Shown here piece after piece: positions 1 to 6,614 of a stretch of 16,516 nt of DNA. The notes beneath the pieces were generated by a model. It saw only the letters and a list, made by a program, of their open reading frames with translations. It was not told the origin of the DNA and did not search any database. The translations under genes were made by a program, and so were the position numbers. Source of the DNA: Flavobacteriaceae bacterium UBA3159 (GTDB lineage Bacteria; Bacteroidota; Bacteroidia; Flavobacteriales; Flavobacteriaceae); the NCBI GenBank assembly GCA_002364535.1, contig DEYL01000047.1:77892-94407 (forward strand), in the 5' to 3' direction. Every line of letters starts with the position of its first letter. The stretch's first letter is position 1.

Positions 1-1
1 G

Positions 2-75
2 CGGTCTGGACGGGACTCGAACCCGCGACCCCATGCGTGACAGGCATGTATTCTAACCAACTGAACTACCAGACC
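2..75 (-). tRNA. tRNA-Asp (anticodon GTC)
   Basis: Read on the minus strand, this folds as a complete 74-nt tRNA. The seven-base acceptor stem GGTCTGG pairs with CCAGACC. The D arm carries AGTTGGTT. The anticodon stem CATGC/GCATG encloses the loop CTGTCAC with anticodon GTC. The T arm is GCGGG-TTCGAGT-CCCGT. The discriminator base is G (position 2), as expected for tRNA-Asp. Only one further base lies to the left in the window, so whether CCA is encoded cannot be seen. A consensus promoter lies just upstream at 92-122. Confidence 0.97.
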
Positions 76-91
76 CTAATGTTAGCGTGTG

Positions 92-122
92 CAAATATAC
101 ATTGCATTTTGATTTTGCCAAA
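92..122 (-). promoter_or_regulatory. Bacteroidota-type promoter of the tRNA-Asp gene
   Basis: On the minus strand, TTTG (119-122) is followed after exactly 19 bases by TATATTTG (92-99). This matches both halves of the Bacteroidota primary sigma-factor consensus TTTG-N19-TAnnTTTG. The -7 box ends 16 bases before the mature tRNA 5' end, leaving a short leader. It is the only promoter in this window where I can see both elements in full. Confidence 0.85.
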
Positions 123-208
123 TTAATCAATTATAAAAGAAATCATTTGTAAGGTTTAGTTAGGCCTAGTCAACCAAAGCAAAAAAGGATTATTGAACAT
201 TTCTGTAT

Positions 209-1615
209 TTATGCCTTATCGGATTTACTTTTGTTTACCAAAAAATTGAGCAATGCAGCGATCCCCAAGACGATCATCAGGAACAAATCAGTCCTGTAGG
301 ATAAAATTTGTTTTGGAAACCATCCTAAATTGGATAAAATAAAAATAAAAAGGGCCAACATGGATAAGACTATCATTGCGATCCCCTGTGGCCGCTGGGA
401 AAAAATGCCCAACAAAATCATAGGCCCCATCAATGCAGTCCCAGAAAAGCTCAGCCGAGCCAACAGAACCAATTCATCAGAGCTAACCAATGAAAATACC
501 AATGCAGAGAGGGCGAATAACAATATCACCAACCGAATGGGACGTAAATTGTCCTCTTCCTTTAGACTGAGAAGTCCCTTGATTTCATTTCCCATGGCAA
601 ACAATTGGGAATCAGATGTGGACATTGCGGCAGCAAACAAACCAATAATGATAAAAGCAGCGATCATTTCGTGTTGTTCTTCCAAAAGCACACCTCCCAA
701 AAATTCGGCAGTACTGGCATCGACATAATAAATGGCACCGTACATTCCAATAATGATGGTGGGAAGAATGACCAGCATGGCAAAAAAACCTACCGCCGTA
801 GCCATTCTTTTTAGAGCACTGTAATTTTTCATGATTACCAAACGGGTAGACAACTGCGGTTGAGTAACCGGGATCATCAATATAGCAAGTGCAGAGGCGA
901 TCAAAAATTGTGGACTCAGCAAACCTTTGGGGCCCGGGGTTGACAGTAAATCTTGATTAATGGCGGCCACACGCTCAAAAAGCGCGTTCCATCCCCCCAC
1001 TTCATTCAAACAATTGAATGCAACAATCCAAACCACAACCAACAACAGAGTACCTTGTAATGAATCTGCATATATGATGGCTTTGAGTCCGCCCAACTCC
1101 GAATAGACCAACATGATCAAAATAATCCCTATCGACCAGCCCCAAACGGGAATAAAGTCCGGGAAAGCAGAAACCAAAAATATGGCTACCCCACGGATTT
1201 GAATGGCGATATAAGGAATGAGGAATAAAAAAACCGCAGTAAAATATAGGTAACCTGCCATTCGATTTTGGTAGCATTTTTGGAGCAATGCGGACATTCC
1301 TTGATAAGGAGATTTACCCACCCTTTTTCTTAAATAAAACCCGAACCACAAGATCAAAAAAACCATTATCGCATCTGAAAAAGCAAGAAAAATCCAGGCT
1401 CCTAAACCGTTAGCTCTGGAAAAATCGGGCATCCCCAACAGGGTAAAAGTGCTGAAAAGCGTTGCGGCAAAAGTCATCAAACCAATCGCAACACCGATCT
1501 TGGTTCCCCCCAACATAAAATCTGTAGAAGTTTTGATCTGTTTTTTTGTCCGCCATGAAAAAAACATCAAAATTCCAATGTAAACTGCACCGATAATTAA
1601 GAGATAACTGAGCAT
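209..1615 (-). CDS. sodium:solute symporter family transporter (SSS)
   Basis: This 468-residue integral membrane protein has roughly 12-13 hydrophobic segments and fits the solute:sodium symporter family, which drives uptake of sugars, sugar acids, amino acids or vitamins with Na+. Supporting motifs are a first helix at about 2-21, the ATLFSTFTLLG stretch near 51-61 where the family has its broken helix, YSELGGLKAIIYADSLQG at 171-188 (matching the family signature region), and GLFAAAMSTSDSQL at 325-338, the segment that carries the Na2-site Ser/Thr residues. It is the last gene of the six-gene operon and starts one base after the stop of the small membrane protein. The neighbouring uronide hydrolase and dehydrogenases suggest a sugar acid or similar substrate, but that is inference. 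Length is slightly short for the family yet looks complete. Confidence 0.9.
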   Translation of the reverse strand: MLSYLLIIGAVYIGILMFFSWRTKKQIKTSTDFMLGGTKIGVAIGLMTFAATLFSTFTLLGMPDFSRANGLGAWIFLAFSDAIMVFLILWFGFYLRKRVGKSPYQGMSALLQKCYQNRMAGYLYFTAVFLFLIPYIAIQIRGVAIFLVSAFPDFIPVWGWSIGIILIMLVYSELGGLKAIIYADSLQGTLLLVVVWIVAFNCLNEVGGWNALFERVAAINQDLLSTPGPKGLLSPQFLIASALAILMIPVTQPQLSTRLVIMKNYSALKRMATAVGFFAMLVILPTIIIGMYGAIYYVDASTAEFLGGVLLEEQHEMIAAFIIIGLFAAAMSTSDSQLFAMGNEIKGLLSLKEEDNLRPIRLVILLFALSALVFSLVSSDELVLLARLSFSGTALMGPMILLGIFSQRPQGIAMIVLSMLALFIFILSNLGWFPKQILSYRTDLFLMIVLGIAALLNFLVNKSKSDKA

Positions 1616-1616
1616 A

Positions 1617-1844
1617 TTATTCTTCTTTTAATTCGTCTGATTTAAGTCGTGAGAAAACATAACCTCCCAAAGCAGTCAACAAGACCAACAACAAGCTTAT
1701 TAAAATTCCAAACCAGAGGGTAAATGGCATCCCCAACAAATAAGGATCCACTTTGTTTTGCTCCAGAATCCAAGGTGAAAATTGAATGGCTGCACAGCCA
1801 AAAACAGCTACAACAATCAGCCTCCAGGCATTTTTTAATTTCAT
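1617..1844 (-). CDS. small two-helix membrane protein, DUF3311-like symporter partner
   Basis: This 75-residue protein has two predicted membrane helices (about 7-27 and 36-64) and a charged cytoplasmic-looking tail ending DELKEE. The motif GMPFTLWFGILISLLL at 38-53, ahead of a second hydrophobic stretch, resembles the DUF3311 family, small proteins often encoded directly before SSS symporters and thought to act with them. Here the symporter starts one base after this stop. I chose ATG at 1844, two bases after the SDR stop. A TTG at 1850 would add two residues and overlap that stop as TTGA. The family assignment comes from pattern and context, not a search, and a role as accessory subunit is inference. 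Confidence 0.75.
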   Translation of the reverse strand: MKLKNAWRLIVVAVFGCAAIQFSPWILEQNKVDPYLLGMPFTLWFGILISLLLVLLTALGGYVFSRLKSDELKEE

Positions 1845-1846
1845 AA

Positions 1847-2617
1847 TCAAAGGGTTTGAATGGTCATTCCTCCATCAGTATGGATGATTTGTCCGGTAGC
1901 ATAGGGAATCATTCCCTCGGCCAAAGCAATAACGGTTTTTCCCAAATCCTCGGGTTGTCCCCATCGCCTTTGCAAGGTCAATCCCGCTGCGATCATTTTA
2001 TCGTATTTTTCAATCACTCCGGCAGTCATGTCCGTACGGATCACCCCGGGTTGTATTTCATATACGGGAATATCAAATTCCCCCAGTCTTGCAGCCCACA
2101 GTTTTGTCGACATGCTCATGCCCGCCTTGGAAATGCAATATTCCCCCCGATTGACAGAAGCTACAGTAGCAGAAACAGATGATATATTAATGATCAAAAA
2201 AGAATCTTTTGGGTTTTTGGTCTTTTGCTCAATCATCCAATTTGCAGCCTGCTGGGTAAGGAAATAAGGCCCTTTTAGGTTGATGCCCATCAGCCAATCA
2301 AAGCTTTGTTCATCTGCTTCCAAGATATCTTTTCTTTCCTTGGGTGCGACTCCTGCGTTATTGACCAAAAGGTTGAGCTGGCCCCATTTTGCTTTGATAT
2401 CCTCCATTATTTTACGACGGTCGTCGGCACTGCCTACATTCCCTTGGCAATAAATGGCCTCGCCTCCCACTGCATTGAGTTGTTTGAGGGGCTCCACAAC
2501 TTGGTCTGCCGCCCGAACACCATTGATGGCCACCCGATAACCTTGCTTGACCAATGCTTGAGCAATTCCCAAGCCTATGCCTCTAGAGCCTCCTGTAATC
2601 AGTGCAACGGGTTTCAT
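1847..2617 (-). CDS. SDR-family NAD(P)-dependent oxidoreductase
   Basis: This 256-residue classical short-chain dehydrogenase/reductase is of the group often auto-named 3-ketoacyl-ACP reductase. It has the cofactor loop TGGSRGIG (8-15), NNAG (86-89), Asn113, and the catalytic triad Ser147, Tyr160, Lys164 (YCISK), then PGVIRTDM at 189-196 and the C-terminal TGQIIHTDGG. Arg35 at the end of the second strand would favour NADP(H), which is inference. I chose ATG at 2617 because it overlaps the upstream stop as ATGA and begins right before the first Rossmann strand. ATG at 2641 would add eight residues. Being inside a uronide/sugar operon, it more probably oxidises or reduces a sugar acid intermediate, much as KduD does, than a fatty-acyl substrate. 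Confidence 0.9.
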   Translation of the reverse strand: MKPVALITGGSRGIGLGIAQALVKQGYRVAINGVRAADQVVEPLKQLNAVGGEAIYCQGNVGSADDRRKIMEDIKAKWGQLNLLVNNAGVAPKERKDILEADEQSFDWLMGINLKGPYFLTQQAANWMIEQKTKNPKDSFLIINISSVSATVASVNRGEYCISKAGMSMSTKLWAARLGEFDIPVYEIQPGVIRTDMTAGVIEKYDKMIAAGLTLQRRWGQPEDLGKTVIALAEGMIPYATGQIIHTDGGMTIQTL

Positions 2618-3762
2618 TTTAAATCGGGTATTCGGATCCATGTTTTTTTCTCCCAACTCTCAAGTCCCAACTCGGCCAATTGGACTCCTTTGGCACCCTC
2701 CATCAAGTTCCAAGGAAAGGGGGTATCCAATACCACGTGTTTGAGAAACAACTCCCACTGCGCCTTGAAGGCATTGTCAAAATCCTCCTGCTCAGGAACC
2801 TTTGTCCAGCCATCTCTAAAATCGATAGGGTTGGGAATATCTGGATTCCAAACCGGCTTGGGCGTATTTCCATAGTGTTGTGTCCAGCAGTCTCTTAATC
2901 CTACCACCGCCGAGCCTTTGGTACCATCTACGTGCAGGGTGAGTAAATCATCCCTTCTGACCCTTGTAGTCCATGAGGAATTGAACTGAGCAATGACACC
3001 TCCCTCCAATTCAAAAATGGAGTAGGCCGCATCATCGGCAGTACAATTATAGGGCTTACCGTTTTCGTCGATACGCTCCGCAATGTGAGTAGCACCCAAA
3101 CAAAAAACACCCTTAACGGATCCAAAAATATTATCCAATACATACCTCCAATGACAGAGCATATCGACAATAATTCCTCCATCGTCTTCTTTTCTGTAAT
3201 TCCAACTGGGTCGTTGGGCGGGGACCGTGTGGCCCTCAAAAACCCAATAACCAAAATCTCCTCTAATGGACAAAATTTCACCAAAGAAATCATTTTCAAT
3301 CAGGCGTTTCAACTTGAGCATACCCGGAAGCCAGAGCTTGTCTTGAACAACACCGTGCTTTACTCCTGCTTCTTCACATTCGCGATACAAGTCCAATGCA
3401 ATATCTGTTGATGTGGCAATGGGTTTTTCGCAATAAACGTGCTTTCCAGCAGCCACAGCTTTTTTGATGGCATCTGCCCTTCTTCCGGTTGTTTGGGCGT
3501 CGAAATAGATTTGATATCGGTCATCCGACAAAACCTCTTCCAAGTTGGTCGTCCATCGTTCAACTTGGGTCCTTTCGGCCAGTGCTTTCAGTTTATTTTC
3601 ATTGCGACCTACCAATACCAAATCAGGCATAATCACGGCATTGTCACTTACTTTTACCCCTCCTTGGGATATGATGGCAGCCAAAGACCGAATCAGGTGT
3701 TGATTGGTTCCCATTCTTCCGGTCACCCCATTCATGATGACTCCTATTTTATGTACTTTCAT
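2614..3762 (-). CDS. Gfo/Idh/MocA-family sugar dehydrogenase
   Basis: This 382-residue cytoplasmic oxidoreductase has an N-terminal Rossmann domain and a C-terminal alpha/beta substrate domain. Visible motifs are the dinucleotide loop NGVTGRMG (11-18), the family hallmark EKP (112-114), and DGGIIVDMLCHWRYVLD (194-210), whose Asp200 and His204 match the usual catalytic D-x3-H arrangement. VGRN at 51-54 ends the second strand with an Arg, compatible with NADP(H). ATG at 3762 lies eight bases after the upstream stop and starts directly at the first strand. Longer in-frame reading upstream would run into the preceding gene. The loop between the first helix and second strand (about 30-46) is longer than usual. 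Such enzymes oxidise or reduce sugars, inositols or sugar acids at ring positions, and the substrate here is unknown. Confidence 0.9.
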   Translation of the reverse strand: MKVHKIGVIMNGVTGRMGTNQHLIRSLAAIISQGGVKVSDNAVIMPDLVLVGRNENKLKALAERTQVERWTTNLEEVLSDDRYQIYFDAQTTGRRADAIKKAVAAGKHVYCEKPIATSTDIALDLYRECEEAGVKHGVVQDKLWLPGMLKLKRLIENDFFGEILSIRGDFGYWVFEGHTVPAQRPSWNYRKEDDGGIIVDMLCHWRYVLDNIFGSVKGVFCLGATHIAERIDENGKPYNCTADDAAYSIFELEGGVIAQFNSSWTTRVRRDDLLTLHVDGTKGSAVVGLRDCWTQHYGNTPKPVWNPDIPNPIDFRDGWTKVPEQEDFDNAFKAQWELFLKHVVLDTPFPWNLMEGAKGVQLAELGLESWEKKTWIRIPDLK

Positions 3763-3770
3763 TGAATTTG

Positions 3771-4598
3771 TTAAGTATAATTTAAATATGATTTTTTTAT
3801 ATCTTCCAAATATAGCTTTTGGTCTTGAGCCCACAAACGTTCAGAAAAAACTTCTACTTCGTTGTAGCCGTCAAAACCAGCCTCTTCTAACCACATTCTG
3901 ATTTGTCTGATGGGAATACAACCTTCACCCATCAAACCTCTGTCAGTCAGAAAATCGATTGTTGGTACGCGCCAATCACAAACGTGGAAAGCCAATATAT
4001 TTTTATTTTTTCCGCACCTGATGATTTCGTTTTTCAGTTCGTTGTCCCACCAAAGATGGTACACATCGATGGCGATGCCCACCCAAAGGGAAGCAATTGC
4101 TTCACAAATATCGTTGGCTTGCCCAAGAGAGACCAAAGCGGATTTGTCTCCGGCATACATGGGGTGTAAAGGTTCAATGGCCAACTTGACCCCGTTATTT
4201 TGGGCATGGGGAATCAATGCGGTAATGCCTTTTTGAATCTGTTGGCGGGATATCTCAAGGGATTGTCGGGGATCCGCTCCGCAAACCAATACCACCAAAG
4301 GAGCACCTAGGGCAGCCGCCTGGTCAATGGCCAAGCGATTGTCCTCCAAAGCTAAATCCCTTTGCTCGGCATCTACCGCAGGAAAAAAACCTCCTCTGAC
4401 CAAAGAAACAACCTCCATTTGATGGGCGTCCAACATGGCCTTAATGCTTTTTAAATCTTTACCCTCCAACAGATGCCGCCATATAGAAATGCCTTTAATG
4501 CCCGCTGCCGAAAAATGGGAAATACACTCCTCTATGGTCCATGGCTTGGTGGTTTGTGTATGGACACAAAGCTTCGAAAAATTATCTATTGAAGTCAT
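3771..4598 (-). CDS. sugar phosphate isomerase/epimerase-type TIM barrel
   Basis: This 275-residue protein belongs to the xylose-isomerase-like TIM barrel (AP endonuclease 2) superfamily. These enzymes are metal-dependent isomerases, epimerases or dehydratases acting on sugars and inositols. Candidate metal ligands sit at the ends of successive strands: Glu142 in AIEPLHPM, Asp178 in AIDVYH, His205 in FHVCDW, and Glu247 or Glu249 in NEVEVFSE. No signal peptide is seen, so it is cytoplasmic. It starts six bases after the GH88-like stop and ends eight bases before the dehydrogenase start. A TIM-barrel/Gfo-Idh-MocA pair is a recurring partnership in sugar oxidation and keto-sugar pathways, which supports joint action. 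The specific reaction cannot be assigned. Confidence 0.85.
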   Translation of the reverse strand: MTSIDNFSKLCVHTQTTKPWTIEECISHFSAAGIKGISIWRHLLEGKDLKSIKAMLDAHQMEVVSLVRGGFFPAVDAEQRDLALEDNRLAIDQAAALGAPLVVLVCGADPRQSLEISRQQIQKGITALIPHAQNNGVKLAIEPLHPMYAGDKSALVSLGQANDICEAIASLWVGIAIDVYHLWWDNELKNEIIRCGKNKNILAFHVCDWRVPTIDFLTDRGLMGEGCIPIRQIRMWLEEAGFDGYNEVEVFSERLWAQDQKLYLEDIKKSYLNYT

Positions 4599-4604
4599 GA
4601 ACGC

Positions 4605-5990
4605 TTATTTTTTAATGCAATTGGTAAATTGGTAATAAGGCTCGTTGTCAATCATTTTTTGAACATAAATGGCCAATTCTCTAAAATGATAATCTCCCCA
4701 CATGCAAGACTCACCGTTGGCAATTTTACTCCCCTTGGGAACATGATCCCATCCATTGGGTTGGTGGTAAATGGTGTGCAACAACAAACCGTGGTGTTCC
4801 ACATCGGTACTCAGATAGGGGGGCTGTAAAAGAGAATCAAAAACGGTCAGTCCCGCTTGCCAATATTTTTCACCCTCTACCTTTTGACCCTTTTTATTGA
4901 GGTAATGCCCCAGTCGCAAAAGACCTTGAGCGCCAATGGCCGAAGCAGAACTGTCTACGGGTTCCCAATCGTTATAAGGATCAGCAAGTCGGTTGAGGTA
5001 ATCTCCCAATTGGTGTAGATTGGGTGCCCCGGTATCCCAGTAGGTTACTCCACAAGACGGGCTGTGTTCTATATAAAAATCGCAAGTAGCTTTGGCTCCT
5101 TTAAGCATCATTTGGGTGATCTTTTCCATACCCCCAAGAGGTGCCAATTGATCACTGTCAATCAACTCAAGTGCCTCTAACTCCTCTGCAAATCCAAGCA
5201 TTGCCCATGCCAAGCCTCTGGTCCATGTAGTAAAACCTGTATATCCCTGCTGAGCGTTGGGACATCGGTATTGGCCGTCATTGACATTAAAGACGCTCTC
5301 GTGGGCTGTTCTTCCCCAAATGTCATATTGATCTCTGCCCTCTCCATAATAAATGGAATATTTTGCAGTAGCCTCAATGTGTTGAATGGCACGATCCAGC
5401 AATGATATTTTTCGATCTCCCTCACCGTGATAGCTGTGACCCAACATATGACTGGCCATCAAAATTCTACATGATCTTATGGTGTCCACAAACAAAGAAT
5501 GAGGACCGTTAAAGGAATTGATAAATCCACCATTGGGCAGGTCTGTCCAGCGCGAAGCTTGAACCGCTCCTGAAATTTTAATAGCTAACTCATAAAAATG
5601 GGCTTCCCATTCATTGTGTTCGATCTTTCCTTCATGCATCAATCGCAACAAATTACCGTAGGTACTCAAATTGTTAAAGCCGTGGTCGTGAACACCCGTA
5701 TGACTTACATGCGTAGCCATTTTGTCTAAGATTTGCTTTTTTGCTAAGTCAATAAATTGACGGTCCCCAACAGCATCGTATTGTAAAACTGCAGAACCGA
5801 ATTGGAAGCCGTGGGTCCACTCTGTCCATCCACGAGTGGTGTACTTACCATCAACTGTAAATACCGGAGCACCTTGGGACTCGTCATATTCAGAAACGAT
5901 CCGGTTGATTTTTTCTCCTGAAAGCTTCCAGAGTAAATTTATTTTTTCTCTTAATTCCTGTGCTTTGAGGCTGTTGTTTATGGCAATCAT
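4605..5990 (-). CDS. GH88-like unsaturated glucuronyl hydrolase
   Basis: This 461-residue (alpha/alpha)6-barrel protein matches the pattern of unsaturated glucuronyl hydrolases, which release delta-4,5-unsaturated uronic acid from oligosaccharides left by polysaccharide lyases by hydrating the double bond. His101-Asp102 in VHDHGF and Asp169 in LFVDTIRS align with the family's two essential aspartates (Asp88 and Asp149 in the Bacillus enzyme). QGYTGFTTWTRGLAW (248-262) and DSSASAIGAQGL (346-357) are further family blocks. There is no signal peptide, so it should act in the cytoplasm, as is usual for this group. It is longer than the roughly 380-residue prototype. It is first in the operon, with five downstream genes spaced -4 to +8 bases. 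No lyase, SusC/SusD pair or regulator is visible nearby, so the polysaccharide source is unknown. GH105 is the main alternative. Confidence 0.85.
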   Translation of the reverse strand: MIAINNSLKAQELREKINLLWKLSGEKINRIVSEYDESQGAPVFTVDGKYTTRGWTEWTHGFQFGSAVLQYDAVGDRQFIDLAKKQILDKMATHVSHTGVHDHGFNNLSTYGNLLRLMHEGKIEHNEWEAHFYELAIKISGAVQASRWTDLPNGGFINSFNGPHSLFVDTIRSCRILMASHMLGHSYHGEGDRKISLLDRAIQHIEATAKYSIYYGEGRDQYDIWGRTAHESVFNVNDGQYRCPNAQQGYTGFTTWTRGLAWAMLGFAEELEALELIDSDQLAPLGGMEKITQMMLKGAKATCDFYIEHSPSCGVTYWDTGAPNLHQLGDYLNRLADPYNDWEPVDSSASAIGAQGLLRLGHYLNKKGQKVEGEKYWQAGLTVFDSLLQPPYLSTDVEHHGLLLHTIYHQPNGWDHVPKGSKIANGESCMWGDYHFRELAIYVQKMIDNEPYYQFTNCIKK

Positions 5991-6121
5991 TGATGAGAAA
6001 TTTTATTAATAAAAATATAATATACTAATCTATAAATAAATTCCCAAAGACATTGGATTGTAAATTAACCAGGATGAGTTTGGACTAAGATTGTGCCCGA
6101 TGGTAGAGTATTCTATTGAAC

Positions 6122-6158
6122 AAAAAAGATGGTAGGGAACAAAAAGTAGGGTGTTCCC
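6122..6158 (-). terminator. probable intrinsic terminator downstream of trxA
   Basis: On the minus strand, GGGAACA (6152-6158) pairs perfectly with TGTTCCC (6135-6141) across a 10-base loop. Seven bases later comes a run of six T (6122-6127). It lies 39 bases past the trxA stop and before the sugar operon, so it would separate the two transcription units. The spacer between stem and T run is longer than ideal, which lowers confidence. Confidence 0.55.
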
Positions 6159-6196
6159 CAGAAGATAAAACAAAATGTAGGAAAAGAGTAGGCTAA

Positions 6197-6514
6197 TTAC
6201 AGTACCGCATCCAAAGCGTCGGCATAGGCCTTTTTAGGGGCTACACCTACTTGTCTGCCAACCAATTCACCTTTATCAAAAAGCAATACGGTAGGGATGT
6301 TTCGTACCCCATATTTTGCAGCATACTCCTGATGTTGGTCAACATCCAATTTGCCTACTACAGCCTTACCTTCGTAGTCCTGACTGATCTCATCAATGAT
6401 GGGTCCTACCATGCGACAAGGTCCACACCAAGCTGCCCAAAAATCTACAATGACAGGTTTCTCTGATTTCAAAACCGTTTCTTCAAAATTTGCGTCCGTA
6501 ATCTCTAAAGCCAT
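6197..6514 (-). CDS. trxA: thioredoxin
   Basis: This 105-residue cytoplasmic thioredoxin reduces disulfides in partner proteins such as ribonucleotide reductase, and is recharged by thioredoxin reductase. The active site WCGPC is at 29-33, the buried Asp24 (VDFWA) that tunes the thiol pKa is present, and the cis-proline is Pro74 in NIPTVLLF. The length is normal for a single-domain thioredoxin without signal peptide. It lies 100 bases downstream of dnaE on the same strand but has its own promoter box (6575-6582) and a probable terminator, so it can be transcribed alone as well as with dnaE. Confidence 0.97.
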   Translation of the reverse strand: MALEITDANFEETVLKSEKPVIVDFWAAWCGPCRMVGPIIDEISQDYEGKAVVGKLDVDQHQEYAAKYGVRNIPTVLLFDKGELVGRQVGVAPKKAYADALDAVL

Positions 6515-6574
6515 ATTCTAAAATTTAAATATAAAATTAATCATTTTAAAAAATGTGACATTGCCCTAGGCGAT

Positions 6575-6582
6575 CAAATTTA
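6575..6582 (-). promoter_or_regulatory. -7 promoter box upstream of trxA
   Basis: TAAATTTG on the minus strand fits the Bacteroidota -7 consensus TAnnTTTG. It lies in the dnaE-trxA gap, 60 bases before the trxA ATG, and would give a leader of about 50-55 bases. No TTTG is visible 19 bases upstream, so only half of the promoter is supported. Confidence 0.5.
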
Positions 6583-6614
6583 CTTATTGAAATATTATGT
6601 ATCGTAATATGCGA

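Noticed and set aside
153..175. Imperfect palindrome around TAGGCCTA downstream of the symporter, considered as the operon terminator.
   Set aside because: When folded it has GG/CC ends but an internal loop with two mismatches and only a GGCC loop, and the following T content is patchy. It is too weak to call.
330..814. Plus-strand open frames opposite the symporter gene.
   Set aside because: They have no family-like motifs and lie entirely antisense to a well-supported membrane protein. They are shadow frames.
2615..2656. Longer SDR starts at TTG 2656 or ATG 2641.
   Set aside because: Both add residues ahead of the Rossmann fold and overlap the upstream gene by 28-43 bases, whereas ATG at 2617 gives the usual ATGA overlap.
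6045..6052. TGTCTTTG upstream of the GH88-like gene as its promoter box.
   Set aside because: It breaks the TA of TAnnTTTG and no TTTG is found 19 bases upstream. The operon surely has a promoter between 5991 and 6120, but I cannot place it.
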